A stretch of 64,000 nucleotides of DNA, taken from positions 1-64,000 of the forward strand of contig DAOUKM010000013.1 in NCBI GenBank assembly GCA_034421295.1, read 5' to 3'. A program made the position numbers and the translations under genes. The notes beneath the pieces are model-generated. The model was given only the letters and a program-made list of their open reading frames with translations, did no database searches and had not been told where the DNA came from. The DNA is from CAUZIR01 sp034421295. Its GTDB lineage: Bacteria > Chloroflexota > Dehalococcoidia > Lucifugimonadales > UBA2962. This document shows, piece after piece, positions 42,292 to 51,187 of this stretch; positions within the stretch are counted from its first letter, which is position 1, and each line of letters begins with the position of its first letter.

Positions 42292-43280
42292 CGGGTCAGG
42301 GACCTGAAGCTCTTTCGGGCGGCGCGGGCTATCTCGGTAGGGCTCGTGCCAAACAGGGCGGGCGCAAAGAGCACGATCAGTGAAAGCGCGGCAAAGCCGA
42401 AGACTGCCATCTGGCCGACGCCGCCCTGGTAACTGACCCATGCGAGCACCACGATGGAAGGAGCCGTGATTGCCAGTAGGGCCACCCTTACCGCCCTGCG
42501 ACCTACCCGGAAAAACACGGCGGTAGCTATCGCAAGTATCAGGAATACGATCGCTGCGCTGCTGTCTACCTCTTGAAGAGACCGGCCGACGCGCTCGCCC
42601 GACGTCGCGAACAGTTCCTCGTTGTCATAAAAGTACAGGAACCAGTAGGCCAGAAACGGTATCGGCAGCACCGTGAGGGAGGCCATGAGCCAGTCCTTGC
42701 GGGCGACCCGGGACACGATTCGAATCACGATCCACAAAGATACGCCTATGTACAGCAGGGAGCCGAAATAGATCGGTATCCCGAATGGCAGGGTGCCGGT
42801 GGTGATGATGCCCCACGCCCCGTAGCCGACCGCACTCATGGCCAGTCCCCAGGAAATGAGGGGAACCATCAGGCAGTAACCCAGCCAAGGGAACGTCCAT
42901 GTTGGACGTCCGGCCCGCCAGCCAAGGACGCTGATGATCAGTGCCAGTCCCAGCAGCAGGGAGACCCAAACTGGAGCGGTCCAGATATGGAGCGCAAACA
43001 TCAGGGACAGCAGTACGTGCGGGAGGGCTGCCAGGCCGGCGTGGTACCAGGACCGCCGACTGTGTACCTCGTAGAGGCCGCTGGCGATCGTCCGCGACTC
43101 CCCCATCTCCTGCATGGCCTGCCTGAGCGCCTCGTCTATGGACAGACCCGTGTCCGCCAGCTCTTGCGCGCGGTCCTCTATGTGGCTCTGCAGCTCACGC
43201 AGGATCTCGCCCTTCTGGGAGGGCTCCAGGTGCAGGTGCTCACTGAGCTCTGCGAGATAGCCACGAATGGGGTGAGACAT
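42288..43280 (-). CDS. HAAS-domain membrane protein of a PadR operon
   Basis: A 330-residue protein. The first 90 residues form a HAAS/permease-prefix-like helical region (EPSQKGEILRELQSHIEDRAQELADTGLSIDEAL); the rest holds about six to eight hydrophobic helices. Such proteins are usually encoded with PadR regulators and are thought to act as partners that modulate PadR or sense membrane stress. The PadR gene lies 26 nt upstream; DegV overlaps its stop (ATAA). Confidence 0.75.
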   Translation of the reverse strand: MSHPIRGYLAELSEHLHLEPSQKGEILRELQSHIEDRAQELADTGLSIDEALRQAMQEMGESRTIASGLYEVHSRRSWYHAGLAALPHVLLSLMFALHIWTAPVWVSLLLGLALIISVLGWRAGRPTWTFPWLGYCLMVPLISWGLAMSAVGYGAWGIITTGTLPFGIPIYFGSLLYIGVSLWIVIRIVSRVARKDWLMASLTVLPIPFLAYWFLYFYDNEELFATSGERVGRSLQEVDSSAAIVFLILAIATAVFFRVGRRAVRVALLAITAPSIVVLAWVSYQGGVGQMAVFGFAALSLIVLFAPALFGTSPTEIARAARKSFRSLTR

Positions 43281-43306
43281 CGAGCCGGCGGATCCCCCTT
43301 GTCCCG

Positions 43307-43639
43307 CTATCCGGAGCTTGATCGGGCGACGGAGTCAACGGCCCGACTGAACTGGTTCCACTCCTTCAGCATCGATTCCAGGCGTTCCTGTCCCTTGGCG
43401 GTGATGTAGTAGTAGCGCCTGTTTTGCCCGCTGGGCGACGTGTCCCAGCGGCCCTCGACCAGATCCTCTTTCTCAAGCCGGTGTAGGGCGGGGTAAAGAG
43501 TGCCCTCTTTCAGTCGAAAATAGCCGCTCGATCTGTCCTCGATCTCCTTGACTACCTGGTAGCCGTACATCGGCTCACCGGCCAGGAGAGAGAGTAGGAG
43601 CGTCTCCGTGCTTCCCTTTAGAAGTTCGCGGCGGTACAA
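43307..43639 (-). CDS. PadR-family transcriptional regulator
   Basis: A 110-residue winged-helix regulator: LLKGSTETLLLSLLAGEPMYGYQVVKEI, then EGTLYPALHRLEKEDLVEGRW and RRYYYITAKGQERL. The C-terminal dimer helix is short. PadR proteins repress nearby transporter or phenolic-stress genes; here it is the first gene of the PadR-HAAS-DegV operon and likely autoregulates it. Confidence 0.9.
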   Translation of the reverse strand: MYRRELLKGSTETLLLSLLAGEPMYGYQVVKEIEDRSSGYFRLKEGTLYPALHRLEKEDLVEGRWDTSPSGQNRRYYYITAKGQERLESMLKEWNQFSRAVDSVARSSSG

Positions 43640-43898
43640 GGCCCTCGACCCTTAGTCATAGTTATTCGACTGCTGCGCACCGCAATGCCCGACGCCGGGC
43701 TGTTCGCGCAGATCAGTACTTCACCACGTTGTCTAACATAAGCACTGATTGTCCGTCAATGATCGGACCTGGGGCCCGTCAGCATGTACTGGACTTTCTG
43801 GACGTCATGTAGAATTAGCCGGTGGCCGGGTACAGCTAGGAACGCCTATGGCTCCACGACAAAACCGGCACGAGTCAAGTTAGAGATCAGGACGAGTG

Positions 43899-45089
43899 AT
43901 GGCGGGACGTAGCGAGGTCGGGTCATTCTCAAGGTTGCCCGGAACGCCAGCCTTCCTGCCCGAGGCAAGCAATAGCGCTCTTGCGGCTTCGGATAGGGCG
44001 CTGTCGTTCCTCTCTGTGGCCGGTTTCCAGCGAGTAGACACCCCCATACTGGAGGACTCCGACCTGTTCGCCCGCAAGGGCGGAGGGGAGATGACTGGCT
44101 TGCTCTACACGTTCAGCGAGCCAGACGGCAGGAGGCTGAGCCTGCGACCGGAGTTCACGACCTCCATCATCCGCATGTACGTGGAGAGTGATGGGCTGTC
44201 CCTGCCCGTGAGATGGAGCTATGCCGGCCCCGTCTTCCGGTATGACAGGGACGGGGGAGGACGCTGCCGCCAGTTCATACAAGTCGGCGCGGAGGTCATC
44301 GGGGACTGTTCCTCGAAGGTGGACGCCGAGGTGATCGGCACAGCGATCGAGGGCCTGTGCCGCCTTGGCGTATCCGGCGCCTCCGTTAGGCTGGGCCACA
44401 TGGAGACCTTGTCGCGCATGTTCTCCGCCTTCGAACTATCGGATTCTGCCCGCAGGTTCGTAACGGGTAACCTCGGTGGTCTAAAGCGCGGTGAGATGAC
44501 TGCTGAGCGGCTCTTGGCAAGGGCCAGCGAAGCCGGCCTGGTCAACGAGAAAAACGCATCGATTGACGGTTGGAGTGCAAAGCGAGCGCGGGAGGCACTG
44601 CAGCACCTGATCCTGGAGGAGGGGGCCCGGGGCCCGATGGGCAGGCGAACCGCCGAGGAGATCATGTCCCGCTTGGAGAGGATGAGCAGCCAGTCCAGGG
44701 ATCCGGGCGAAATGGGCAGGGCTCTGGACCTGGCCTCGCGGCTGGCCGAGCTGGAGGGACCGGCATCGACCGCCATCACTGAGGCCAGGGCTCTGGCCGC
44801 CCGCTCCGGCGCGGGGATGGAGGCCCTGGACCCGCTCGAAGAGCTGGTAGAGGCCCTGGCCGAATCGGGAATGGGAACGGATACGCTTGTCGTAGACATG
44901 GGCATGGCCAGGGGAATGGCCTACTACACGGGGGCGCTATTCGATCTGGCGGCGGGGCAGGGGACTGGAACGCTGGGCGGCGGCGGCCGCTACGACGGGC
45001 TCGTCGAGACTCTCGGCGGACCAGGGGTGCCAGCTCTGGGTTTTGCCTACGACATGGAGGCGGTCTCCGTGGCCGCCCGTTCACTCTAA
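43899..45089 (+). CDS. hisZ: ATP phosphoribosyltransferase regulatory subunit-like protein (HisZ)
   Basis: A 396-residue class II aaRS-like core. Motif 2 is FRYDRDGGGRCRQFIQVGAEVIG, motif 3 is GGGGRYDGLVETLGG, and a His-binding MARGMAYYTGALFD segment is present. It ends soon after motif 3, without the HisRS anticodon-binding domain, which fits HisZ. HisZ normally activates short-form HisG. The next gene is a long HisG, which is atypical. It starts the his operon; it retains an Arg (RGMAYYT) that HisZ proteins often lose. Confidence 0.8.
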   Translation: MAGRSEVGSFSRLPGTPAFLPEASNSALAASDRALSFLSVAGFQRVDTPILEDSDLFARKGGGEMTGLLYTFSEPDGRRLSLRPEFTTSIIRMYVESDGLSLPVRWSYAGPVFRYDRDGGGRCRQFIQVGAEVIGDCSSKVDAEVIGTAIEGLCRLGVSGASVRLGHMETLSRMFSAFELSDSARRFVTGNLGGLKRGEMTAERLLARASEAGLVNEKNASIDGWSAKRAREALQHLILEEGARGPMGRRTAEEIMSRLERMSSQSRDPGEMGRALDLASRLAELEGPASTAITEARALAARSGAGMEALDPLEELVEALAESGMGTDTLVVDMGMARGMAYYTGALFDLAAGQGTGTLGGGGRYDGLVETLGGPGVPALGFAYDMEAVSVAARSL

Positions 45090-45090
45090 G

Positions 45091-46095
45091 ATGCTGCGGC
45101 TCGGCATTCCCAGCGACGGCGCACTGCATGAACCGTCGATGCGTTTCATGGCAGCCTGCGGCCTTGCGGTTGCCCGTCCCAACTCGCGCAGCTACACAGG
45201 GCAGATCCGAGCGCTGGCCGACGCGATTGTGCACTTTCAACGAGCCTCCGACATCACTAATAAGGTGGAAGAGGGGAGCATCGACGCGGGGATAGTCGGC
45301 TTCGACAGATATTCGGAGAGCCGACGCGGCGGGGACGAGGCGGTGCTGATATTTGATGAACTAGGCTTTGGAGGCTGCTCGCTTGTCCTCGCCGTGCCCG
45401 AGGCATGGGTGGACGTCTCGTCGGTCGCAGATCTCGCCGAGGTGTCCGCAGACTTTCGAGCTGCGGGCAAGGACCTTAAGGTGGCGACCAAGTTCCCCAG
45501 ACTCGTTGAGCAATTCCTTCTGGACATGGGAGTCAACTACTTCTCGCTGGTATCGACGAGCGGCGCGCTGGAGGCAGCGCCGGTAATGGGCTACGCCGAC
45601 ATGATCGCCGACATCACTTCGTCGGGCACGACCCTTAAGGAAAACAGGCTCAAGACTGTGCAGGGTGGCACCATCCTGAGATCTCAGGCCTGTCTGATCG
45701 TTAACCCGTCCTCCGTGGCAAGCAACCCCGACAGGCTCTCGGCAGTGCGATCGATGATCGACATGGTCGAGGGCCACCTGCAGGCTCAGGGACTCTACAC
45801 GGTCACCGCAGACGTGCTTGGCGAGAGCGAGGAAAACGTTGCACGCAGGCTGCTCGACAGTCAGTATCTTGCCGGCTTGAGAGGTCCCACCATCTCTCGC
45901 GTATACACCGATGACGGAGACCGACTCTTCACCGTGACCGTAGTGGTGGGGCGCGAAAAGCTCCTAGAGGCGGTGGCCTATCTGAGGGGGCTCGGCGGGG
46001 GCAGCGTCAGCGTCCTGGGGACCGACTACGTATTTCACGGGGAGTCGGAGGCACGCAGGCGGCTGGAGGCCAGCACGACCAAAGGCCGGCATTAG
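45091..46095 (+). CDS. hisG: ATP phosphoribosyltransferase, long form
   Basis: A 334-residue HisG that begins one nt after the hisZ stop. It contains the PRPP loop region APVMGYADMIADITSSGTTLKENRLK in the catalytic core. The C-terminal ~75 residues form the regulatory ACT-like HisG_C domain (GLRGPTISRVYTDDGDRLFTVTVVV). It catalyses the first step of histidine synthesis. Long HisG normally works without HisZ, yet HisZ is encoded upstream. Confidence 0.88.
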   Translation: MLRLGIPSDGALHEPSMRFMAACGLAVARPNSRSYTGQIRALADAIVHFQRASDITNKVEEGSIDAGIVGFDRYSESRRGGDEAVLIFDELGFGGCSLVLAVPEAWVDVSSVADLAEVSADFRAAGKDLKVATKFPRLVEQFLLDMGVNYFSLVSTSGALEAAPVMGYADMIADITSSGTTLKENRLKTVQGGTILRSQACLIVNPSSVASNPDRLSAVRSMIDMVEGHLQAQGLYTVTADVLGESEENVARRLLDSQYLAGLRGPTISRVYTDDGDRLFTVTVVVGREKLLEAVAYLRGLGGGSVSVLGTDYVFHGESEARRRLEASTTKGRH

Positions 46096-46099
46096 ACCG

Positions 46100-46918
46100 G
46101 TGCCCAACCTCCCGACCCACATAGAGGTTGCCTGGCGAGCCGCAGGCTCGATTCAAGACACCCGCATCACAGAGAATCTGGGCTGTTACCTGCTGGGCGC
46201 GACAGCGCCAGATGTCCGCATAATCACCAAGCGGCCCAGGACCGAGACTCATTTCTTCGATCTTGAGTCGGGGCAGGCCGGTGACGGGTCCTTGGGTCTC
46301 CTGACTGCCTATCCGGAGTTGACTTCACCTTCTTCGGATGCACAAGCCGCCTTTGTAGCCGGGTACATCACCCATCTCGTGGCGGACGAGACATGGATAA
46401 CCTCAATGTACCGGCGCTTTTTCGACGGCACAGGGACGTTCGATTCAAACGCCGCCGCCCAGCTGTTCGACAGGGCCGCACAACTCAGTTTAGACAGGGC
46501 TAGTGAGCACCGGGTCAGGTCACTTCTCAACACAATGCATGAACTCGAGGCCGGCTTGGCCGCCGGGCCGCTTCAGGCCGGTACGCTGTCGGAGTGGCGA
46601 GTGTGGGTCCTGGACTTTCTTGCCGACGCTCGCCCCTATTCCTGGCAGAGGCTACGGCACATGGCAGGCCGAATCTCGGGCCATGACTCCGATCAACCGG
46701 TACATCAAATGGCGGAACGATTCCTTGCCGATGTGCGCGGCGGGCTGCGGGAATTGTTCGACAAGGTTCCAGAGGCGGAACTCGAACGTTACCTGGAGGT
46801 TACCGTCGACAACCTGGTCCGTTCAGTGACCGAATACCTCCGTTCCGTGGACCGGGGCGTACAGGTCAGGGAAACTACCGCGCACGGACTCCGCCGAGGC
46901 CGGGGTTCAGCAATTTGA
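46100..46918 (+). CDS. Zinc-dependent phospholipase C-like protein
   Basis: A 272-residue protein of the zinc-dependent phospholipase C/S1-P1-like family by pattern. Clues: N-terminal LPTHIEVAWRA (His), LLGATAPDVR (Asp), ETHFFDLE (His) and AGYITHLVADETW (His and Asp). No signal peptide is evident. It lies between hisG and hisD with a 4-nt overlap into hisD (TTGA), so it is co-translated with the his genes, but a histidine-pathway role is not known. Confidence 0.7.
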   Translation: MPNLPTHIEVAWRAAGSIQDTRITENLGCYLLGATAPDVRIITKRPRTETHFFDLESGQAGDGSLGLLTAYPELTSPSSDAQAAFVAGYITHLVADETWITSMYRRFFDGTGTFDSNAAAQLFDRAAQLSLDRASEHRVRSLLNTMHELEAGLAAGPLQAGTLSEWRVWVLDFLADARPYSWQRLRHMAGRISGHDSDQPVHQMAERFLADVRGGLRELFDKVPEAELERYLEVTVDNLVRSVTEYLRSVDRGVQVRETTAHGLRRGRGSAI

Positions 46919-48237
46919 GGACCGTCCGAGGCATCGCGGAGGCTCGCCGCGTTCTGCTTGCGAACCGCGGACTGGACCTGGAATCCGTACCCGACTCCAT
47001 AGCCCGGGGAATAGTGGACATGTTCGGCGAGCCTTTAACGCCGGCTCAGGTGGTGGATCGCATAGTCTCCCGGGTGAGGCGCGGGGGGGACCGGGCAGTG
47101 CGCGAATTCGCGGAGATATTGGATGGTCGGACTCCCGATTGGCTCGAAGTCTCCGAATCGGACATCCGGGCGGCGGCCGACACAATACCTGTCGAGCTAA
47201 TGGAAGCCCTGCGTACGGCCGCCGAGCGGGTAGAGAACTACCACAGGATGTCTCTGCCAACCGGATGGCACGACTCGGAAGAGGGCTATGGATCTCTTAT
47301 AAGGGCAATCGAGCGCGTAGGAATATACGTTCCGGGCGGCACGGCACCCTATCCATCCACGGTGCTAATGACCGCGATACCTGCCAGAGTTGCAGGAGTA
47401 GAGCAGATCGCGATCTGCACGCCCACCTCGCGTGGATCGGATCTACCGGACCCCGCGGTCCTGGCCGCCTCGCAGGTAGCCGGCGTCCACCGGGTTTTCG
47501 CCGTCGGCGGAGCCCAGGCCGTGGCGGCCTTGGCCTACGGCACGGAGACGATTCCCAGAGTAGACATGATCTGCGGACCCGGGAACCTGTTTGTCACGTT
47601 GGCCAAGCGGCGCGTATATGGCGATGTCGGTATCGACGGCCTGTACGGACCTACAGAGACTCTTATTGTGGCCGACGAGTCGGCGAACGCCACGCTCTGC
47701 GCGGCCGACCTGCTGGCCCAAGCCGAGCACGATGAGATGGCGACACCTGTACTGGTCACGACGTCGGCGAGCCTGGCGGGCAGAGTGGCAGGGGAATGGA
47801 GAACCAGGATTCAGCGCCTCGACAGGGGAGCGATCGCCACGGCGGCAATGGAAAATCGCGGCACGATCGCGCTCGTCGAGACCTTGGACGAGGCGGTCGA
47901 GTTATGCAACGCCTTTGCGCCCGAGCACGCCTCTCTATCGGTGGTGGAACCGGAATCCGTACTCCCCATGCTTAGGAATGTGGGGATGGTGTTCGTCGGT
48001 GAACATTCGCACGAGGTCCTTGGAGACTACGCGGCCGGCCCCAGTCACGTCATGCCCACGGCCGGAACGGCACGTTTCGCCTCGGGCCTCGGGGTGCACT
48101 CGTTCATAAGACATGTCCCCGTGGTGGCTATGGAACCGGAAAAGTCGTCTGAACTGGGCCTGATTGCCTCTATAATCGGGAGAGCCGAAGGACTCACCGC
48201 CCATGCAGAGGCAGCGGAGGTGCGTCAAGAACTGTAA
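46915..48237 (+). CDS. hisD: Histidinol dehydrogenase
   Basis: A 440-residue histidinol dehydrogenase. Conserved blocks include GIYVPGGTAPYPSTVLM, the glycine-rich AVGGAQAVAALAYGTETIPRVDMICGPG and ADEDATP-equivalent VADESAN, and the metal-binding LAQAEHDEMA and FAPEHASL with EHSHEVLGDYAAGPSHVMPT. TTG start at 46915 overlaps the previous stop (TTGA). It oxidises histidinol to histidine in two steps. Confidence 0.95.
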   Translation: MRTVRGIAEARRVLLANRGLDLESVPDSIARGIVDMFGEPLTPAQVVDRIVSRVRRGGDRAVREFAEILDGRTPDWLEVSESDIRAAADTIPVELMEALRTAAERVENYHRMSLPTGWHDSEEGYGSLIRAIERVGIYVPGGTAPYPSTVLMTAIPARVAGVEQIAICTPTSRGSDLPDPAVLAASQVAGVHRVFAVGGAQAVAALAYGTETIPRVDMICGPGNLFVTLAKRRVYGDVGIDGLYGPTETLIVADESANATLCAADLLAQAEHDEMATPVLVTTSASLAGRVAGEWRTRIQRLDRGAIATAAMENRGTIALVETLDEAVELCNAFAPEHASLSVVEPESVLPMLRNVGMVFVGEHSHEVLGDYAAGPSHVMPTAGTARFASGLGVHSFIRHVPVVAMEPEKSSELGLIASIIGRAEGLTAHAEAAEVRQEL

Positions 48238-48260
48238 TGGCGTGATCAGGCGATGGAACC

Positions 48261-49346
48261 TTGGAGATGAGTGTCAGAAGGCTAATACGGCAACACCTAG
48301 TGTCCGTCCAGACGTATGATCCGGTCGATCCACCCGAGATGCTGGCAAAGAGAGCCGGTATACCCGAGGACCAGATCGTAAAGCTCAACGGCAACGAAAA
48401 CCCAAAGCAGCCGCCAGAGAGCGTTCGGGAGGCGGTGGCCTCGGCGCCATTCAATCTGTATCCGGACCCTCTCCAGCGCAGGGCTCGCTCGGCCCTAGCC
48501 GAGTACACGGGGTTAGGGGAGGAGAACGTAATCGCCGGGGCGGGCAGCGATGAGCTGATCGACCTCCTGTTTCGCCTGTTCATCTCCCCAGGAGACAACA
48601 TCCTAGACTGCGATCCGACTTTCGCTATGTACGGCTTCTGCGCACGAGTGGCTGGCGGTACCGTGAGGCTGGCACAGCGGGACGAGCTATTCGATATCGA
48701 CGTCGATGCGGTGAGAGAGGCCATCGACGAGCGTACCAAGATCATATTCGTCAGCTCACCGAACAACCCCACCGGAAATCTGGCAACCGCGGACCAGGTC
48801 GTGCAGCTCCTGGAGACCGGCCTGATTATCGTGGTCGATGAGGCCTACTTCGAGTTCTGCAACGTGACGGTTGCAGACATGATTCCCGATTACGACAACC
48901 TGGTCGTGCTGCGCTCCATGAGCAAGTGGGGAGGGCTGGCCGGGCTGAGAGTCGGGTACGGGCTGATGAGCCAGGAAATCGTGCAGCATGTTGTCGACGT
49001 GAAATCGCCGTACAACCTGAGCGTTACCTCGGAGGCGGCGCTGATCGCTTCTCTCAAGGAGGCGCCAACGCTGATGACCGAGGTGCGGCGCATCGTTGAA
49101 GAGCGTGGGCGGATGTTCGATCTACTATCGAAGATACCGGGTGTAACGCCTTGGCCATCGGCTGGCAACTTCGTCCTATGTCAGTTCGAGCCCGGGAGGG
49201 CCGCGGAACTCTACGACGGACTGGCCCAGCGCGGCATCTTCGTACGCAAATTCGGATCAAAGCGCCTCCAGGACCATTTCCGGGTCTCTGTGGGTACCTC
49301 CGATCAGACCGATCGGCTAATTGGCGCACTCAAGGAGCTTGTTTAG
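48261..49346 (+). CDS. hisC: Histidinol-phosphate aminotransferase
   Basis: A 361-residue fold-type I aminotransferase: KLNGNENP and YPDPLQRRARSALAEYTG near the N-terminus, AGAGSDELIDLLFRLF, VSSPNNPTGN, VVDEAYFEFCN and the PLP Lys in SMSKWGGLAGLRVGYG. It makes histidinol phosphate from imidazole acetol phosphate. Start is TTG 48261 or ATG 48267. Confidence 0.93.
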   Translation: MEMSVRRLIRQHLVSVQTYDPVDPPEMLAKRAGIPEDQIVKLNGNENPKQPPESVREAVASAPFNLYPDPLQRRARSALAEYTGLGEENVIAGAGSDELIDLLFRLFISPGDNILDCDPTFAMYGFCARVAGGTVRLAQRDELFDIDVDAVREAIDERTKIIFVSSPNNPTGNLATADQVVQLLETGLIIVVDEAYFEFCNVTVADMIPDYDNLVVLRSMSKWGGLAGLRVGYGLMSQEIVQHVVDVKSPYNLSVTSEAALIASLKEAPTLMTEVRRIVEERGRMFDLLSKIPGVTPWPSAGNFVLCQFEPGRAAELYDGLAQRGIFVRKFGSKRLQDHFRVSVGTSDQTDRLIGALKELV

Positions 49347-49350
49347 AACA

Positions 49351-49950
49351 GTGGCATCACGGGTTTCTGTACAACGGCGTGAAACGGGCGAGACACAGGT
49401 TTCGATAAGGCTGGACCTGGACGGAACGGGCAAGTACGAACTAGATACGGGCAATGGGATGTTCGACCACCTGCTCGCACAGCTTTCCCGCCACGGGTTA
49501 ATGGACCTGACCGTAAATGCCAGAGGCGACATCGATGCAGGCTGGCACCATCTTGTGGAGGACACGGGCCTGGTTCTAGGGCGGGCGATACGAGAGGCCG
49601 TAGGAGACGGGGCCGGCATCGTGAGAATGGCCCACGCATACGTCCCACTAGACGAGGCGCTGGCGCGGGCGGTAGTAGATTTCTCCGGGCGCGGATACTC
49701 CGTACTTGAGCTTGAATTGGGGGATAGCGACCTTGGCGGTCTATCCGGCGATCTGGTGCGTCATTTCTTGGAGAGCCTGGCGAGGGAGGGTGGATTCAAC
49801 CTGCATATCCAATTGCTCGCCGGCAGGAACAACCACCACAGGGCCGAGGCGGTCTTTAAGGCGACGGCCCGTGCCATGCGAGCCGCGCTGACCGTGGATG
49901 AACGTCTTGGCAGTCAAGTCTCCAGCACCAAGGGCACGATCAGCGGCTAG
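49351..49950 (+). CDS. hisB: Imidazoleglycerol-phosphate dehydratase
   Basis: A 199-residue HisB. GTG 49351 follows the hisC stop by 4 nt and gives a normal start (VASRVSVQRRETGETQVS). Metal-binding motifs: GMFDHLLAQLSRHGLMDL, GWHHLVEDTGLVLG, and LLAGRNNHHRAEAVFKA. It completes the visible his operon; hisA, hisF, hisH and hisI are not in the window. Confidence 0.95.
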   Translation: MASRVSVQRRETGETQVSIRLDLDGTGKYELDTGNGMFDHLLAQLSRHGLMDLTVNARGDIDAGWHHLVEDTGLVLGRAIREAVGDGAGIVRMAHAYVPLDEALARAVVDFSGRGYSVLELELGDSDLGGLSGDLVRHFLESLAREGGFNLHIQLLAGRNNHHRAEAVFKATARAMRAALTVDERLGSQVSSTKGTISG

Positions 49951-50156
49951 GTTGGGCGGGCCCCCCTCCGGGGTTGTTCAAGCAGCGACCTGACGGCTAC
50001 GGGTGCACCCTATCTCTTGCACCGGCGAGTCCATTCCGTGAGAAATAGCTGCCCCTGTGCGGCGCCCCAGAATGATCGCGTGCCTGGCTGCACCATCGAA
50101 GGGACCAGATCTGGACCTTTGAGTCCGGTTCCCGCCTTAAGCTGACGGAGGGCGGG

Positions 50157-50420
50157 TCAGTGCGTCCGGTCCTCCTCCAGTTCGAAGCGGTACTGCTCTA
50201 CAACTGGATTGGCTAACAGCCTGTCGCACATCTCCTTGACCTTGCCTGAGGCCGTCGCCTCATCCTCCTCGTCAAACCTTATCTCCAGGTACTTGCCAGC
50301 ACGCACACTATCAACTGAGGCGAAGCCGAGCAGATGGAGGCCGCCACGTATCGTGAGGCCCTGGGGGTCGTTAACGGTGGGCTTGAGGGTTACGTAGACA
50401 CGCGCCACAAACGTCGACAT
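50157..50420 (-). CDS. purS: Phosphoribosylformylglycinamidine synthase subunit PurS
   Basis: An 87-residue PurS: VARVYVTLKPTVNDPQGLTIR, GLHLLGFASVDSVRAGKYLEI and a C-terminal LLANPVVEQYRFEL, all typical. It bridges PurL and PurQ in the multi-subunit FGAM synthetase. PurQ and PurL are not next to it here. Confidence 0.92.
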   Translation of the reverse strand: MSTFVARVYVTLKPTVNDPQGLTIRGGLHLLGFASVDSVRAGKYLEIRFDEEDEATASGKVKEMCDRLLANPVVEQYRFELEEDRTH

Positions 50421-50455
50421 GGATGGGCTACTGCCTCATGCGGCGAACCGGAGCG

Positions 50456-51133
50456 CTAGGGCGTAAACCACTCGGGCGCGTTTGACGAGCTTTCGTGGGC
50501 AGCTATGAATTCTCGGATACGCGGTTCGTCGTACTCGTCGAACGTGTCAAGATAGTTCCACGCAGTAAGGGCTATGCGGCTGCTCATACCCGAGTAGGGC
50601 GACAGTATCACCTTGCGTCCGAGCCTAGCCGATTCGACGAGACTCTTGACCAGTTCCGAACAGCCCTCGGGGCAATTGTAGTGAATCCCTATGCCGCCGT
50701 GCTCGAGATTATGGACGAGTATCTCGTCCTGTATCTCCTCGTCATAGATGCCCCACGGAGCGGGGGCGGGCAGGGCGGCGCCGCTGCCGAGTGCTATCCC
50801 GTGACTGGTGCTGTAATGCCACCCGGAAGTGGCGGGCTGGCTGTTGTACGGCGGGTGAGAATCGCCGGGACTGATGTGGGCTCTGCCCTGGTCGGCGATC
50901 CGTACACCCGGGATCTGTCCGCCTGCGTCAGCGGGGTTGTTGCCATCGCCCTGCCGGCCAAATGGCAGGCCGGGAAGGAACAGAGAGACGATGAATGCGG
51001 CGGCGACAAGTATCGCCGCGCCACCCCCACCATATCGGAGCCACCTGCGGCGCGAGGCCCGTCTGGCTCGCCTGGCCGCCCGGGTCTGGGTAGGGGTCAG
51101 TCTCCTGCGTTTGGGTTCAGAGTTCGTTGTCAT
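50456..51133 (-). CDS. DUF3105 domain membrane protein
   Basis: A 225-residue protein: a basic N-terminus, one membrane helix (GGGGAAILVAAAFIVSLFLP), then an exported DUF3105 domain with HISPGDSHPPYNSQPATSGWHY, LVHNLEHGGIGIHYNCPEGC and SPYSGM. Conserved His and Cys residues suggest metal or redox chemistry but no function is established. ATG 51133 is used; a TTG at 51145 is also possible. Confidence 0.85.
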   Translation of the reverse strand: MTTNSEPKRRRLTPTQTRAARRARRASRRRWLRYGGGGAAILVAAAFIVSLFLPGLPFGRQGDGNNPADAGGQIPGVRIADQGRAHISPGDSHPPYNSQPATSGWHYSTSHGIALGSGAALPAPAPWGIYDEEIQDEILVHNLEHGGIGIHYNCPEGCSELVKSLVESARLGRKVILSPYSGMSSRIALTAWNYLDTFDEYDEPRIREFIAAHESSSNAPEWFTP

Positions 51134-51187
51134 CCACTGCGTCAACGGAGAGAGGGGGTAAGGAGATTGTACAAAATTTCACGGTCG

